A stretch of 19,798 nt of DNA from CAYMSF01 sp964542255. GTDB taxonomy: Bacteria > Verrucomicrobiota > Lentisphaeria > Victivallales > Victivallaceae. The position numbers and the translations under genes are program-made. Where the stretch lies: positions 1 to 19,798 of the forward strand of contig CAZITV010000027.1 in assembly GCA_964542255.1 (NCBI GenBank), written 5' to 3'. Shown here piece after piece: positions 7,266 to 14,923 of the stretch. Every line of letters starts with the position of its first letter. Positions within the stretch are counted from its first letter, which is position 1. The notes under the pieces were generated by a model. It was not told where the DNA came from. It saw nothing but the letters and a program-made list of their open reading frames with translations, and searched no databases.

Positions 7266-8585
7266 TTATTTTACTAAGCCCATCTGCTTGGCGGCATCGA
7301 GCAGTGATTGCCGGAATGCCGGTGCGGCGATTTCAATTAGTCCCAGCGCCCGTTCGCTGCTGGTTTTGCCTTTCAGATTTATCATACCGTGTTCAGTGAC
7401 AATGTACATCGGTTCCATACGGGAATCAGACATTACTCCGGAGAGCTTTGGCACAATTTTTGAGATGGTGCCATTTTTTACGGTTGCTGCGGACGCTAAA
7501 AAAGAGAGACCGTTCCTGGAACGGAACGCGCCGCTGATAAAATCACGCTGTCCGCCGACACCGCTGAATTCGTGTCCGCCGAGCGATTCGGAATTGACCT
7601 GACCGAACAAATCAATTTCAATCATGGCGTTGATGGAGACCACGTTATCATTTTGTGCGATGATTGCCGGATCGTTGATATGGCTGGCAGGGTAACTCTC
7701 CACTGCCGGATTGTCATCGATAAAATCAAATAATTCACGCGTCCCCCAGCAGAAGGTAAATACCGTCTTGTCGCGATGTAAGCTTTTGCAACTGTTATTT
7801 AACGCGCCAGATTCGTACAACTTGCCTGCTACATTGGTTAGCATTTCTGTATGAATACCCAGATTTTTATGGTTGGTGAGATATTTGGCCACCGCGTTGG
7901 GAACACCGCCAATACCAAATTGCAGACAGGCGCCGTCCGGAATCATCGCCGCAATATTTTTGCCAATAATTTCGTCTTCTGGTGCCAGCGGCCGGTCCGG
8001 TAATTCGATTAACGGCATTGAATTTTCAACGATGCCATCCACTTCCGTGACATGGATGAGATTGTCGCCAAATACCCGCGGCATTTGGTCGTTGACTTCA
8101 ACTAACAGTGTTTTGCAATTTTTTGCAACGGTAGAGGAGTAATCGCAGGATGTCCCCAGGCTGAAATACCCGTGTTTATCCATCGGCGAAACCGTAATCA
8201 TAAATACGTCCATCGGAATAAAACGCGAATATATTATCGGCAGCTGCCATAAATATGAGGGCATAAAATCGACCACCCCGCCCCGCTTCATAAAATCACG
8301 ATCCAGCTCCGACATAAAGTTCGGATGCAGCTGTATCCGGTTCAAAAAATCTACATTGAATAAACCCGCTGCCGGTTGACATGCCAGTTGGTAGTGAATA
8401 TGTAAATCATCAACTTCGCCCGCACTAATACGTTCCACCAGCGCCGATAAAAGTTGCGGCGGATTCGCCGGGCCCATCCCAAACGCCAAGTTGCCGCGGC
8501 GCGGCACTAATGCAGCCGCCGCCATTGAAGAAACCAGTTTGCTGCGATAAAGCGCGGAAAATTCGTCGCGAGTAAATGTAATCAT
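7266..8585 (-). CDS. Acetyl-CoA hydrolase/transferase-family CoA-transferase (likely propionyl-CoA:succinate type)
   Basis: This 439-residue enzyme belongs to the acetyl-CoA hydrolase/transferase family (Cat1, AbfT, ScpC relatives). These enzymes move CoA between acyl groups through a glutamyl-CoA thioester. Glu247 in GIHTEML is the expected catalytic glutamate. Other family marks are VSPMDKHGYFSLG (132-144), FGIGGVPNAV (223-232) and GGHEFSGVGGQRDF (336-349), and the length is normal. Because the two downstream genes form methylmalonyl-CoA mutase, the likely job is exchange between succinyl-CoA and propionyl-CoA, which feeds propionate production or use. A 4-hydroxybutyrate or acetate CoA-transferase role cannot be excluded. 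The ATG has AAAGGT upstream. An A/T-rich region with a possible promoter (8673-8703) precedes it. Confidence 0.92.
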   Translation of the reverse strand: MITFTRDEFSALYRSKLVSSMAAAALVPRRGNLAFGMGPANPPQLLSALVERISAGEVDDLHIHYQLACQPAAGLFNVDFLNRIQLHPNFMSELDRDFMKRGGVVDFMPSYLWQLPIIYSRFIPMDVFMITVSPMDKHGYFSLGTSCDYSSTVAKNCKTLLVEVNDQMPRVFGDNLIHVTEVDGIVENSMPLIELPDRPLAPEDEIIGKNIAAMIPDGACLQFGIGGVPNAVAKYLTNHKNLGIHTEMLTNVAGKLYESGALNNSCKSLHRDKTVFTFCWGTRELFDFIDDNPAVESYPASHINDPAIIAQNDNVVSINAMIEIDLFGQVNSESLGGHEFSGVGGQRDFISGAFRSRNGLSFLASAATVKNGTISKIVPKLSGVMSDSRMEPMYIVTEHGMINLKGKTSSERALGLIEIAAPAFRQSLLDAAKQMGLVK

Positions 8586-8672
8586 TGTCGTTTACCTTTT
8601 TTATAGCGCACGCCGCTTTGTGTGCTCCGCTTGACTTCAAGAATAACCTTACAGCTGAATGTATCTCATGCA

Positions 8673-8703
8673 AATATAAAAACAAGGTTCGTTCCTCTTT
8701 CAA
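8673..8703 (-). promoter_or_regulatory. Candidate promoter of the CoA-transferase/mutase operon
   Basis: On the - strand TTGAAA (8703-8698) is followed after 18 bases by TTATAT (8679-8674). It lies about 90 bases upstream of the CoA-transferase start and directly after a very A/T-rich stretch that could act as an UP element. This call rests only on motif match and position. Confidence 0.35.
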
Positions 8704-8708
8704 TAAAC

Positions 8709-8747
8709 AAATTTTTCAAAAAAAATAAAATTTTTCAAAAAAAATAA
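8709..8747. repeat. Two tandem 20-base A/T-rich units
   Basis: The unit AAATTTTTCAAAAAAAATAA occurs at 8709-8728 and again at 8728-8747, sharing one base, with a 19-base period. It sits between the divergent CoA-transferase operon and tRNA-Glu. It may act as an upstream promoter element or as bent DNA. Confidence 0.8.
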
Positions 8748-8795
8748 TTTGTAAAAATGAGATATCGTGATAGGTTATACCTCTGCCGCTAATAC

Positions 8796-8871
8796 GTCCC
8801 TATCGTCTAGAGGCCTAGGACACCGGGTTTTCATCCCGGCAACGGGGGTTCGAAACCCCCTGGGGATGCCA
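8796..8871 (+). tRNA. tRNA-Glu (anticodon UUC)
   Basis: This is a complete 76-base cloverleaf with an encoded CCA. The acceptor arm GTCCCTA pairs with TGGGGAT (two G-U pairs), followed by discriminator G and CCA. The anticodon stem CCGGG/CCCGG encloses the loop TTTTCAT, with anticodon TTC at 8830-8832. The T arm GGGGG-TTCGAAA-CCCCC is perfect. The D-arm sequence TCGTCTAGAGGCCTAGGACA is typical of bacterial tRNA-Glu. It stands alone between divergent protein genes. Confidence 0.97.
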
Positions 8872-9034
8872 TTTTCTACTATTTTTCATTTTCCAAACCA
8901 ATTCTCAGCTTTTATCTGCGTTGTAAACATAATTTATTTCGCATAGAACTCTTGAAATGATAACTATAAATCAAGAGAAAATAACAATCAATGATTGCGA
9001 ATTGGTATAATTGGTGTTTTGCGCAGATGTCCAA

Positions 9035-9071
9035 GAAAAAAGCTGACCTCCGGCAATTCCGCGAAGTCAGC
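9035..9071 (-). terminator. Intrinsic terminator, probably bidirectional
   Basis: GCTGAC (9042-9047) pairs with GTCAGC (9066-9071), with extra partial CCGG/GCGG pairing inside. On the - strand the stem is followed by a run of T (complement of the A-run 9035-9041), placed about 30 bases after the URO-D-like gene stop. On the + strand it is followed by GATAATTTTTT, so it may also stop transcription from the tRNA side. Confidence 0.75.
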
Positions 9072-9102
9072 GATAATTTTTTAAATTAGCTCGAAAAACC
9101 TG

Positions 9103-10266
9103 TTAACTGTTAAATTCCATGCAGCGCTGATGGAAATATAGATAATCCTGATAGGTAACCTCTTCGGGTACGCCGTGGTCGCAGGTGGGGATATAGCCGC
9201 CGCGCTGATACATTACCGGGAAAATTCGTTCGACCTCGCGGTCAATAGCAGCGCGTCCCTTAGCTAAGATTCGCTTGTCAAAACCGCCACTGAGTACCAA
9301 ATCCGGGTATTGTTTGGCGATTGCGACAACATCGCATCCGGAGGCGACTTCAAACGGCGTCATCGCATCCATGCCGATTTCACGATAAAGGTCTATGACC
9401 GGGCGGCAATCGCCGTCAGTATCAATCTGAATATACAATTTCCGCGATTTATCTATTTGTCTTGATTTGGCATTGGTGATTAACTGCTGATAGTATGGGG
9501 ATAAAAATTCACGAATCATGTCCGGAGATATCAGCGGGCCGTGATTGTAACAAATATCTTCCGCTAAATAAAGTTCATCGAGGGTTAATTGAGTTTGATG
9601 TTTTGCGATAACTGCATCAGAAAGTTCAAACCATGTTTTCATACAGTCGTGAATCAAATCCGGTGCATCGTAAAACATATAGAGTGCGCCTTCCGGTCCA
9701 AGCAGACTGCGCAGGTACATATACCCGCCAATTAGATTCTGTGTCATCATCAGTCCGTTGGCTGCATCATTTTTGGCAGCTTCCATTTTTTTGTCAAAAT
9801 CACTAAACCTTCCTGGCGCGTCTGCCTTTAACCGCCATTTTACATTCTCCTCCCACGTCTTCCAATCCTTGACCGGATGGTCAACGTATTCAGGCATGAA
9901 GCCGTGGCGGCGGTTCTTGAAATAAAGCACTTTGCGTCCGGCATAATCTTGGACAATTTCCGTGTCGCCGCGGTCTTCGAGGACAATTTCATCAAATACC
10001 GGAGTAAATGCAGCTTCACACCAGCCTAAGCCGCCTAAAGAATTTTTTCCCGGCGGGTCAAACATAAAAAATTCATTTAAATCGGTGTCCCGCGGCAACC
10101 CGTCATTGTACCATTTTTCAATACACATCCACAAACCGAATGTGGTCTGGACAAATGGAGCCCCTGGCGTCACCGCATAAGTGTCACGCCATTTTTTTGC
10201 AGGTGTAGTCATTTTGTCACGGGCAACCATCGCATGGATGCCGTCTTGATTACCGGATATGCACAT
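9103..10266 (-). CDS. Uroporphyrinogen decarboxylase (URO-D)-superfamily protein
   Basis: This 387-residue protein has the URO-D fold, a family that also includes MtaA/CmuA-type methylcobamide:CoM methyltransferases. I see no haem-pathway context, so a methyltransferase-like or unknown role is more likely than uroporphyrinogen decarboxylation. Marks include LISPDMIREFLSPYYQQL (245-262), IDTDGDC (281-287), VLSGGFDKRIL (324-334) and the C-terminal GGYIPTCDHGVP (356-367). The last resembles the conserved end of many PVC-group URO-D-like proteins. Cys287, Cys362 and His364 are possible metal ligands. The start is secure: AGGAGG lies a few bases before the ATG. It is transcribed divergently from an AraC regulator 59 bp away, which probably controls it, and it ends at the terminator at 9035-9071. 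Confidence 0.85.
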   Translation of the reverse strand: MCISGNQDGIHAMVARDKMTTPAKKWRDTYAVTPGAPFVQTTFGLWMCIEKWYNDGLPRDTDLNEFFMFDPPGKNSLGGLGWCEAAFTPVFDEIVLEDRGDTEIVQDYAGRKVLYFKNRRHGFMPEYVDHPVKDWKTWEENVKWRLKADAPGRFSDFDKKMEAAKNDAANGLMMTQNLIGGYMYLRSLLGPEGALYMFYDAPDLIHDCMKTWFELSDAVIAKHQTQLTLDELYLAEDICYNHGPLISPDMIREFLSPYYQQLITNAKSRQIDKSRKLYIQIDTDGDCRPVIDLYREIGMDAMTPFEVASGCDVVAIAKQYPDLVLSGGFDKRILAKGRAAIDREVERIFPVMYQRGGYIPTCDHGVPEEVTYQDYLYFHQRCMEFNS

Positions 10267-10307
10267 TTTAGCCTCCTAAAATTTATTGTTGCTATTGAAA
10301 ATACACC

Positions 10308-10355
10308 TTTTATATATAAATTAATATGGAATTATCGGAATATTTTATATATAAA
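10308..10355. promoter_or_regulatory. Pair of palindromic TTTATATATAAA elements in the divergent URO-D/AraC promoter
   Basis: TTTTATATATAAA occurs at 10308-10320 and 10343-10355, exactly 35 bases apart, and each contains the perfect 12-bp palindrome TTTATATATAAA. The elements may serve as operator sites for the AraC protein or as -10 regions of the two divergent promoters. The second copy falls inside the longest AraC frame, which suggests that the true AraC start could be the ATG at 10371. Confidence 0.5.
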
Positions 10356-11165
10356 ACGGACAAAATAATCATGAAAGACCGTTTTGCCATCGCGCCGGGC
10401 GGTTCATTGCCGCCGCCGGTTGAATTATGTTGTTTTTGGGAAGTTTTTGCCGACCGCAGCTACAATGTGGAGCGTTCATCTTACCAGCTGGCCACGCAGG
10501 TCGCCATTCTAACCTTCGGCGGGCATGGCGTGGTAAAATCGCGCACCGGCAAAAACTTTGACTTGAAACCCGGTTCGCTGTTCTTCTTTCACGAAAAGGA
10601 TATTTATCATTATTACTGTTACGGCGATGAATGGAATTTTTATTGGTTTGTTTTTAAAAGCTATGAATTGGCGGAAATAAACTTTGAGGAGGAACAAACC
10701 GTAAAGATGGTTGGCGACGAACAGCATACTGTAGAAGAAATATTGAGACTGCTGCACCGGGACAGTCCCTATTTGCGCCGTTCCGCCTCCGCTGCCTTCA
10801 GCCGCCTGCTTTTCCGCTGGCTGGCAGAAAATGAAAATTCCTCAAGAGAAAAATATGCCGATAAAATTGAAACTATAATCGATTTATTGTACCAGCATCA
10901 GGATGGACGGTGGACGGTTGAAAAAATGGCGGCGCGGGCCAATATGAGTTCCCGGAACTTTAGGCGCTCGTTTATTGCGCAAACCGGCATAACTCCAAAA
11001 AAATACTATGATAATATCCGTCTTGAAACCGCATACAATCTGTTGCCGTTAAATATGTACTCCATTGCACAGGTAGCGGAAATGCTGGGTTTCTACAGTC
11101 AGTTCCATTTAAGCAAAATATTTAAGCGCAAGTACGGCATCCCGCCCGGCAGAATGCAGCAGTGA
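10326..11165 (+). CDS. AraC-family transcriptional regulator (first)
   Basis: This is a 279-residue AraC/XylS-type regulator. The N-terminal half (about 50-115) has a cupin-like effector domain with GxG repeats, LKPGSLFFFHEKDIYHYY and the aromatic WNFYWFVF strand, typical of sugar-responsive members. The C-terminal part (about 176-279) has two helix-turn-helix motifs, TVEKMAARANMSSRNFRRSF and SIAQVAEMLGFYSQFHLSKI, ending GIPPGRM. Its effector is unknown; the divergent URO-D-like gene is the obvious target. The ATG at 10326 has no clear ribosome site. The in-frame ATG at 10371 (264 residues) is an alternative, preceded by a weak CGGA, and would leave both palindromes at 10308-10355 outside the coding region. 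Confidence 0.92.
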   Translation: MELSEYFIYKTDKIIMKDRFAIAPGGSLPPPVELCCFWEVFADRSYNVERSSYQLATQVAILTFGGHGVVKSRTGKNFDLKPGSLFFFHEKDIYHYYCYGDEWNFYWFVFKSYELAEINFEEEQTVKMVGDEQHTVEEILRLLHRDSPYLRRSASAAFSRLLFRWLAENENSSREKYADKIETIIDLLYQHQDGRWTVEKMAARANMSSRNFRRSFIAQTGITPKKYYDNIRLETAYNLLPLNMYSIAQVAEMLGFYSQFHLSKIFKRKYGIPPGRMQQ

Positions 11166-11199
11166 TGCTCATGGTGAATGCCCCCGGCAGTTTATGGTC

Positions 11200-11218
11200 A
11201 ATCACTAGTTGATTTTTT
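11200..11218 (+). terminator. Weak intrinsic terminator after the first AraC gene
   Basis: AATCA (11200-11204) pairs with TGATT (11210-11214) around five bases, followed by a T-run to 11218. The stem is short and A/T-rich, so efficiency is doubtful. Confidence 0.35.
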
Positions 11219-11287
11219 ATGATTACAGGATAATGTTATTCAGCTGATATTCAAAACACAATTTTTTGAATTTAGGAACTGAGACGA

Positions 11288-13378
11288 ATGAATACTGCTG
11301 AGTCTTTGGACAATATCCGCAATATTGGGATAATCGCTCACATTGATGCCGGTAAGACCACATTATCGGAACGCTTTCTCTATTATTCCGGCAAAACCCA
11401 CCGCATTGGCGAAGTTGACAGCGGCAATACCGTCTTGGACTATCTGGACGAAGAGCGCAACCGCGGTATTACGATTGTCGCGGCGGCGGCCTCGTTTAAC
11501 TGGCAGTCCGGCAGCAATTCCGGACTGGTTCACCTGATTGATACCCCGGGACATATTGACTTTACCGCAGAGGTTGAGCGCTCGCTCCGCGTTTGCGACG
11601 GCGCCGTAGTGGTATTTAGCGGGGTTGAGGGCGTCGAAGCTCAAAGCGAGAAAGTTTGGCGCCAGTCCGAACATTATCATGTGCCCAAAATCGCCTATAT
11701 CAATAAACTTGACCGCGCCGGAGCTTCATTTTGCCGGGTAATCAGTGAGATGCAGGAAAAGTTTCCAGCCATAAAAGTGGTGCCGCTGCAAATTCCGGTT
11801 GGTTCAGAGAGTGAATTCAATGCGGTAATTGATTTGTTGGCAATGTGCCTGCTGCGTTTTACTGGTGATGACGGCAGCAGTGTTGGCCGGGAGGCGATTC
11901 CGGAGTCTTTGGTCAGCGAAGCCGTGGCGGCGCGCGAACAACTTGTTGCCGCTATTGCGGAATATTCTGACCAAGTTGCGGAATATTATCTGGCAGAGGA
12001 ATTCGTTCCGGAAGCAGAGCTGCGCCGCGCGGTGAGGACATTGGTTGTTGCCGGCAAAATTTGTCCGGTGTTTGCCGGTTCCGCTAAAAAGAATATTGGT
12101 GTTCAGCCGGTACTGGATGCGGTGCTTGACTATTTGCCAAGCCCCAGAGACCGCGGCAATTTTGAAGGCATTAATCTGAAGCATGGTGTCGCAGAACAAA
12201 TTAATATTGACAGTCATAATTTTTGCGGACTGGTTTTTAAGGTTATCGCCGGCGATAGCGCCGATCTGCTCTACCTGCGCAGTTACGCGGGAAAACTCGG
12301 CGTCAACGATACCCTGCAAAACTGTCGAACCGGCGAAAAAGTCAGAATTAAACGGCTGCTGCGGCTCTATTCAAAAAATATTGAGGCAATCGAACACATC
12401 GGGCCTGGAGATATTGTCGGCGTGATTGGTCCGGCAAATACCGGCACCGGCGATACACTTTGTTCCATTAATCATCCTGTTGCGCTTGAAGCCATTGCTT
12501 TTCCTGAACCAGTCATCTCAATTGCCATTGAACCAAAGTCGGGCAAAGACAAGGAACGGTTGGGTGCTTGTCTGGAATTGCTTTGCCGTGAAGACCCCAC
12601 GCTGAAAATCAAACGGCATGACAGTACCGGACAACTGATTCTTTCCGGAATGGGCGAACTGCACTTGGAAATCAGCACCAATCGAATTATGCGGGAATTT
12701 CACCTTGAAGCGAGGTTCGGCAAACCACGGGTGGCATTCAGAGAGACACTAAAAAACAGTTCTATGGTTACCGGTGTTTTTAACCGGCTGATTGGCGAAA
12801 CTTTGATGCATACCGAAGTTGATATTACTTTGAATACTACTCCGGATGAACCTAATATTGCCGTAAAAGAAAAGCTTCGCAGCAAGACTGGAATACCGCA
12901 CAGCTGGATACATACAGCTGTGGACACTTTGACCAATGGTTTAAAAACCGGTGGCAATCTCGGCTATGCCTTGATTCAAATTGAAGCGGTAGTCACCGCC
13001 ATCCGCGGCAATCCGGAAAACACTTCCGATGGCTCCGTCGCCGGAGCGGTTTTGGACGGATTACAGCAGGCCATCGCCAACGGCACCATTATGCTTGAAC
13101 CACTGATGAAACTCGATATCATTGCTCCAGTCAGCACGATTGGCGAGATAAATAACTATCTGCAGCAGCGCCGTGCGCTTATTTTGGGGATTGATGACTT
13201 GAGTGGCGCCCGGCATCTGCGTTGTCAGGTGCCGCTGGCGGAAATGTTCGGTTTCAGTGCCGCCCTGCCCAAACTCTCCGGCGGCCGCGGTTCGTTCAGC
13301 ATGGAACCATGCGGCTATCAGGCGCTCACGGAACAAGAATTGCAACGTCTGGTCAATGACAATAAAGTCTGCTTTTGA
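11288..13378 (+). CDS. Elongation factor G paralogue (EF-G2-like translational GTPase)
   Basis: This 696-residue protein is full-length for EF-G, with the GTPase motifs AHIDAGKT (17-24), RGITI (59-63), DTPGH (85-89), NKLD (139-142) and GSAKKN (about 262). Domain III carries LSGMGELHLEI, and domain V ends with PLAEMFGFSAALPKLSGGRGSF, close to the canonical PLAEMFGY...GRG. The sequence after switch I (SGNTVLDYLDEERNRG) differs from the classical GAATMDWMEQE form, and the domain IV segment (GIPHSWIHTAVDTLTNGLKTGG) is also divergent. It is therefore probably a second EF-G, comparable with EF-G2/mtEFG2-like recycling or stress factors, not the main translocase. It stands outside any str-type ribosomal operon. 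A Tet(M)-like ribosome-protection role is less likely. An AGGA site lies ten bases before the ATG. Confidence 0.88.
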   Translation: MNTAESLDNIRNIGIIAHIDAGKTTLSERFLYYSGKTHRIGEVDSGNTVLDYLDEERNRGITIVAAAASFNWQSGSNSGLVHLIDTPGHIDFTAEVERSLRVCDGAVVVFSGVEGVEAQSEKVWRQSEHYHVPKIAYINKLDRAGASFCRVISEMQEKFPAIKVVPLQIPVGSESEFNAVIDLLAMCLLRFTGDDGSSVGREAIPESLVSEAVAAREQLVAAIAEYSDQVAEYYLAEEFVPEAELRRAVRTLVVAGKICPVFAGSAKKNIGVQPVLDAVLDYLPSPRDRGNFEGINLKHGVAEQINIDSHNFCGLVFKVIAGDSADLLYLRSYAGKLGVNDTLQNCRTGEKVRIKRLLRLYSKNIEAIEHIGPGDIVGVIGPANTGTGDTLCSINHPVALEAIAFPEPVISIAIEPKSGKDKERLGACLELLCREDPTLKIKRHDSTGQLILSGMGELHLEISTNRIMREFHLEARFGKPRVAFRETLKNSSMVTGVFNRLIGETLMHTEVDITLNTTPDEPNIAVKEKLRSKTGIPHSWIHTAVDTLTNGLKTGGNLGYALIQIEAVVTAIRGNPENTSDGSVAGAVLDGLQQAIANGTIMLEPLMKLDIIAPVSTIGEINNYLQQRRALILGIDDLSGARHLRCQVPLAEMFGFSAALPKLSGGRGSFSMEPCGYQALTEQELQRLVNDNKVCF

Positions 13379-13456
13379 CGCACCTGACGCAGGCACTTGC
13401 CAGTTACTCGCTTAACGCTTCCCCGCACTCCTTCACTAGTCACGATGAAGATTTAC

Positions 13457-13479
13457 CCGCAGGGCGGTTAGATTTTTTT
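13457..13479 (+). terminator. Weak hairpin and T-run after the EF-G paralogue
   Basis: CCGC (13457-13460) and GCGG (13464-13467) enclose AGG, and a run of seven T follows at 13473-13479 after TTAGA. The stem is only four base pairs and the T-run lies inside the 3' end of the convergent bioC gene, so this is tentative. Confidence 0.25.
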
Positions 13480-14229
13480 AGTGGCGATGAATTGGATAGG
13501 ATGGTAAGTGAGAGCGATACCGCCGTCAACGCTGTAGCGGGCAACATAATCCCTGACGAAGTTGTGCAGCATAGCTTTAGTCCAGACCTGCGGCTGCTTC
13601 ACCCCGGTTACTCCAGTATGGCGCAAGTGCTCCAGCGCTGCCAATGGCGATATAAACACCAGTTTTTCAAAATGCTCACTGAATTCAATGACGTTAAAGT
13701 GCTGATGGAGCATTTTATGCCATTCCGTGATGGCAAAATATTGCAGTTTGCTGCCGGTCAGTGCGGCGATTTCATGGAGATTATCGGCGCCGAACGTTGT
13801 AACGGCGAGAATGCCGCCAGGATTAAGCGCGGCGGCGAATTTTTCCAGAGCCTGTTTGGGATTAATCAGCCACTGCAGGGTTGCGTTAGAGATAATCATA
13901 TCCATTCCGGATGGAATTATGATATGTTCAATATCTCCGGGTAAAAATTTGCACGGTGTGATTGCTTCGATAAACGGCTTGCATTCCGGTACTAAGTCAT
14001 TGACAAAAAGTTGCTGGTATTTTAAATGTGCGGCAATTTCCTTCGTCATTAACCCTGAACCGCAGCCAAACTCAAGCACGGTGTCAAACTGCCGCTGTAC
14101 CGCCGGGTGGGCGGCAATGGTATTTATTAGTCGTTTTGCCATATTCTGCTGTACCGATGCGTGAGCGGCGTAAAGTTTAAGACTGCCGGCAAAACGGTTC
14201 TTTACCAAAAATTTATCAATATTTTGCAA
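13468..14229 (-). CDS. bioC: Malonyl-ACP O-methyltransferase BioC
   Basis: BioC methylates malonyl-ACP with S-adenosylmethionine, which disguises it as a fatty-acid primer so that pimeloyl-ACP can be built for biotin. The 253-residue protein begins with the BioC-type segment VKNRFAGSLKLYAAHASVQQ. It has SAM motif I EFGCGSGL (53-60), NDLVPE as the acidic strand, SNATLQWL in the middle (typical of BioC) and LNPGGILAVTTFG. The start is a TTG at 14229 with AGGAG about ten bases upstream, inside the end of bioG; the next Met is residue 30, which would remove conserved sequence. The 14-bp overlap with bioG indicates translational coupling and supports a shared pathway. The gene is convergent with the EF-G paralogue. 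Confidence 0.93.
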   Translation of the reverse strand: MQNIDKFLVKNRFAGSLKLYAAHASVQQNMAKRLINTIAAHPAVQRQFDTVLEFGCGSGLMTKEIAAHLKYQQLFVNDLVPECKPFIEAITPCKFLPGDIEHIIIPSGMDMIISNATLQWLINPKQALEKFAAALNPGGILAVTTFGADNLHEIAALTGSKLQYFAITEWHKMLHQHFNVIEFSEHFEKLVFISPLAALEHLRHTGVTGVKQPQVWTKAMLHNFVRDYVARYSVDGGIALTYHPIQFIATKKI

Positions 14230-14902
14230 AATTCAGCCACTCCTGCCATCGATTGAATAGTGTAAACGGATAGTGAGGCATGGCATGTTGCGCTACCGGC
14301 ACTCCGGCTTTTTGCCATGCTGCTACTTGCGCCGCTAGAGGGAATATCCGGTCGTCATTACCGGAGAGCGCCAATTTAAAAATGGCGGCATTGGGTGTCT
14401 GTTTCTGCGCGGCTATCATATTGGCAATGGCCTGCAGCTCGATGCGTTGTTCCTCTGGCGAACGTTCCGGCAGATTGGTATCAAAAAATTTTAATATTTC
14501 TGGTTTCGCGCACATCCGGCGATTAAATTTTTTTCGACTTAATTCGTCCCAGGTATTCAGTGTGGCGTGAAAAATTTCCGGCGGAATGCCGTATTGGCTT
14601 GAAACCGGGGAAACGGTACCGTTAATGGCAATGGCGGAATCAAATTTTATAGAAGAGTTTTCCAGCACAATGGCTGCCGCCCATACGCCTAGCGACCAGG
14701 CCAGCAGATGCACCCGCTGATAGCGGCGGCAAAGCTCTTCGAGGTTAATTGGCAGTTTCAGAATGGTATAATCAAACAGCAGCAGCACATCCATTGTCAC
14801 TTCGGCAGCCAAATGCTGCACCGGGCGGGCGTCCATACCCCAGCCGTTAAAGAAAATGATTATTTCCGTTGCGGACTGGCCAGCAATCAATTTGTGCTTC
14901 AT
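14216..14902 (-). CDS. bioG: Pimeloyl-ACP methyl ester esterase BioG
   Basis: BioG is an alpha/beta-hydrolase that removes the methyl group added by BioC, releasing pimeloyl-ACP for BioF. The 228-residue protein has FFNGWGMD near residues 17-24 (oxyanion region, a BioG hallmark) and the nucleophile elbow AWSLGVW with Ser70. It also has GNDDRIFP as the likely acid loop and His210 in MPHYPF near the end. These match BioG and not BioH, which usually has GWSLGG and a larger cap. GAGGA lies about nine bases before the ATG at 14902. The downstream bioC overlaps it. The other biotin genes (bioF, bioA, bioD, bioB) are not in this window. Confidence 0.92.
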   Translation of the reverse strand: MKHKLIAGQSATEIIIFFNGWGMDARPVQHLAAEVTMDVLLLFDYTILKLPINLEELCRRYQRVHLLAWSLGVWAAAIVLENSSIKFDSAIAINGTVSPVSSQYGIPPEIFHATLNTWDELSRKKFNRRMCAKPEILKFFDTNLPERSPEEQRIELQAIANMIAAQKQTPNAAIFKLALSGNDDRIFPLAAQVAAWQKAGVPVAQHAMPHYPFTLFNRWQEWLNFAKY

Positions 14903-14923
14903 TTGTGCTTCCTCATTGCCGGA

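Noticed and set aside
8586..8795. Cobalamin riboswitch upstream of the B12-dependent mutase operon
   Set aside because: No B12-box-like sequence or suitable structured leader was seen, and the region is short and A/T-rich.
11804..12319. 171-residue open frame on the - strand
   Set aside because: It is antisense to the EF-G paralogue and shows no protein-like motif; it is a by-product of codon pattern.
13375..13944. 189-residue open frame on the + strand
   Set aside because: It lies antisense to bioC, which has clear methyltransferase motifs. The antisense product has no recognisable domain.
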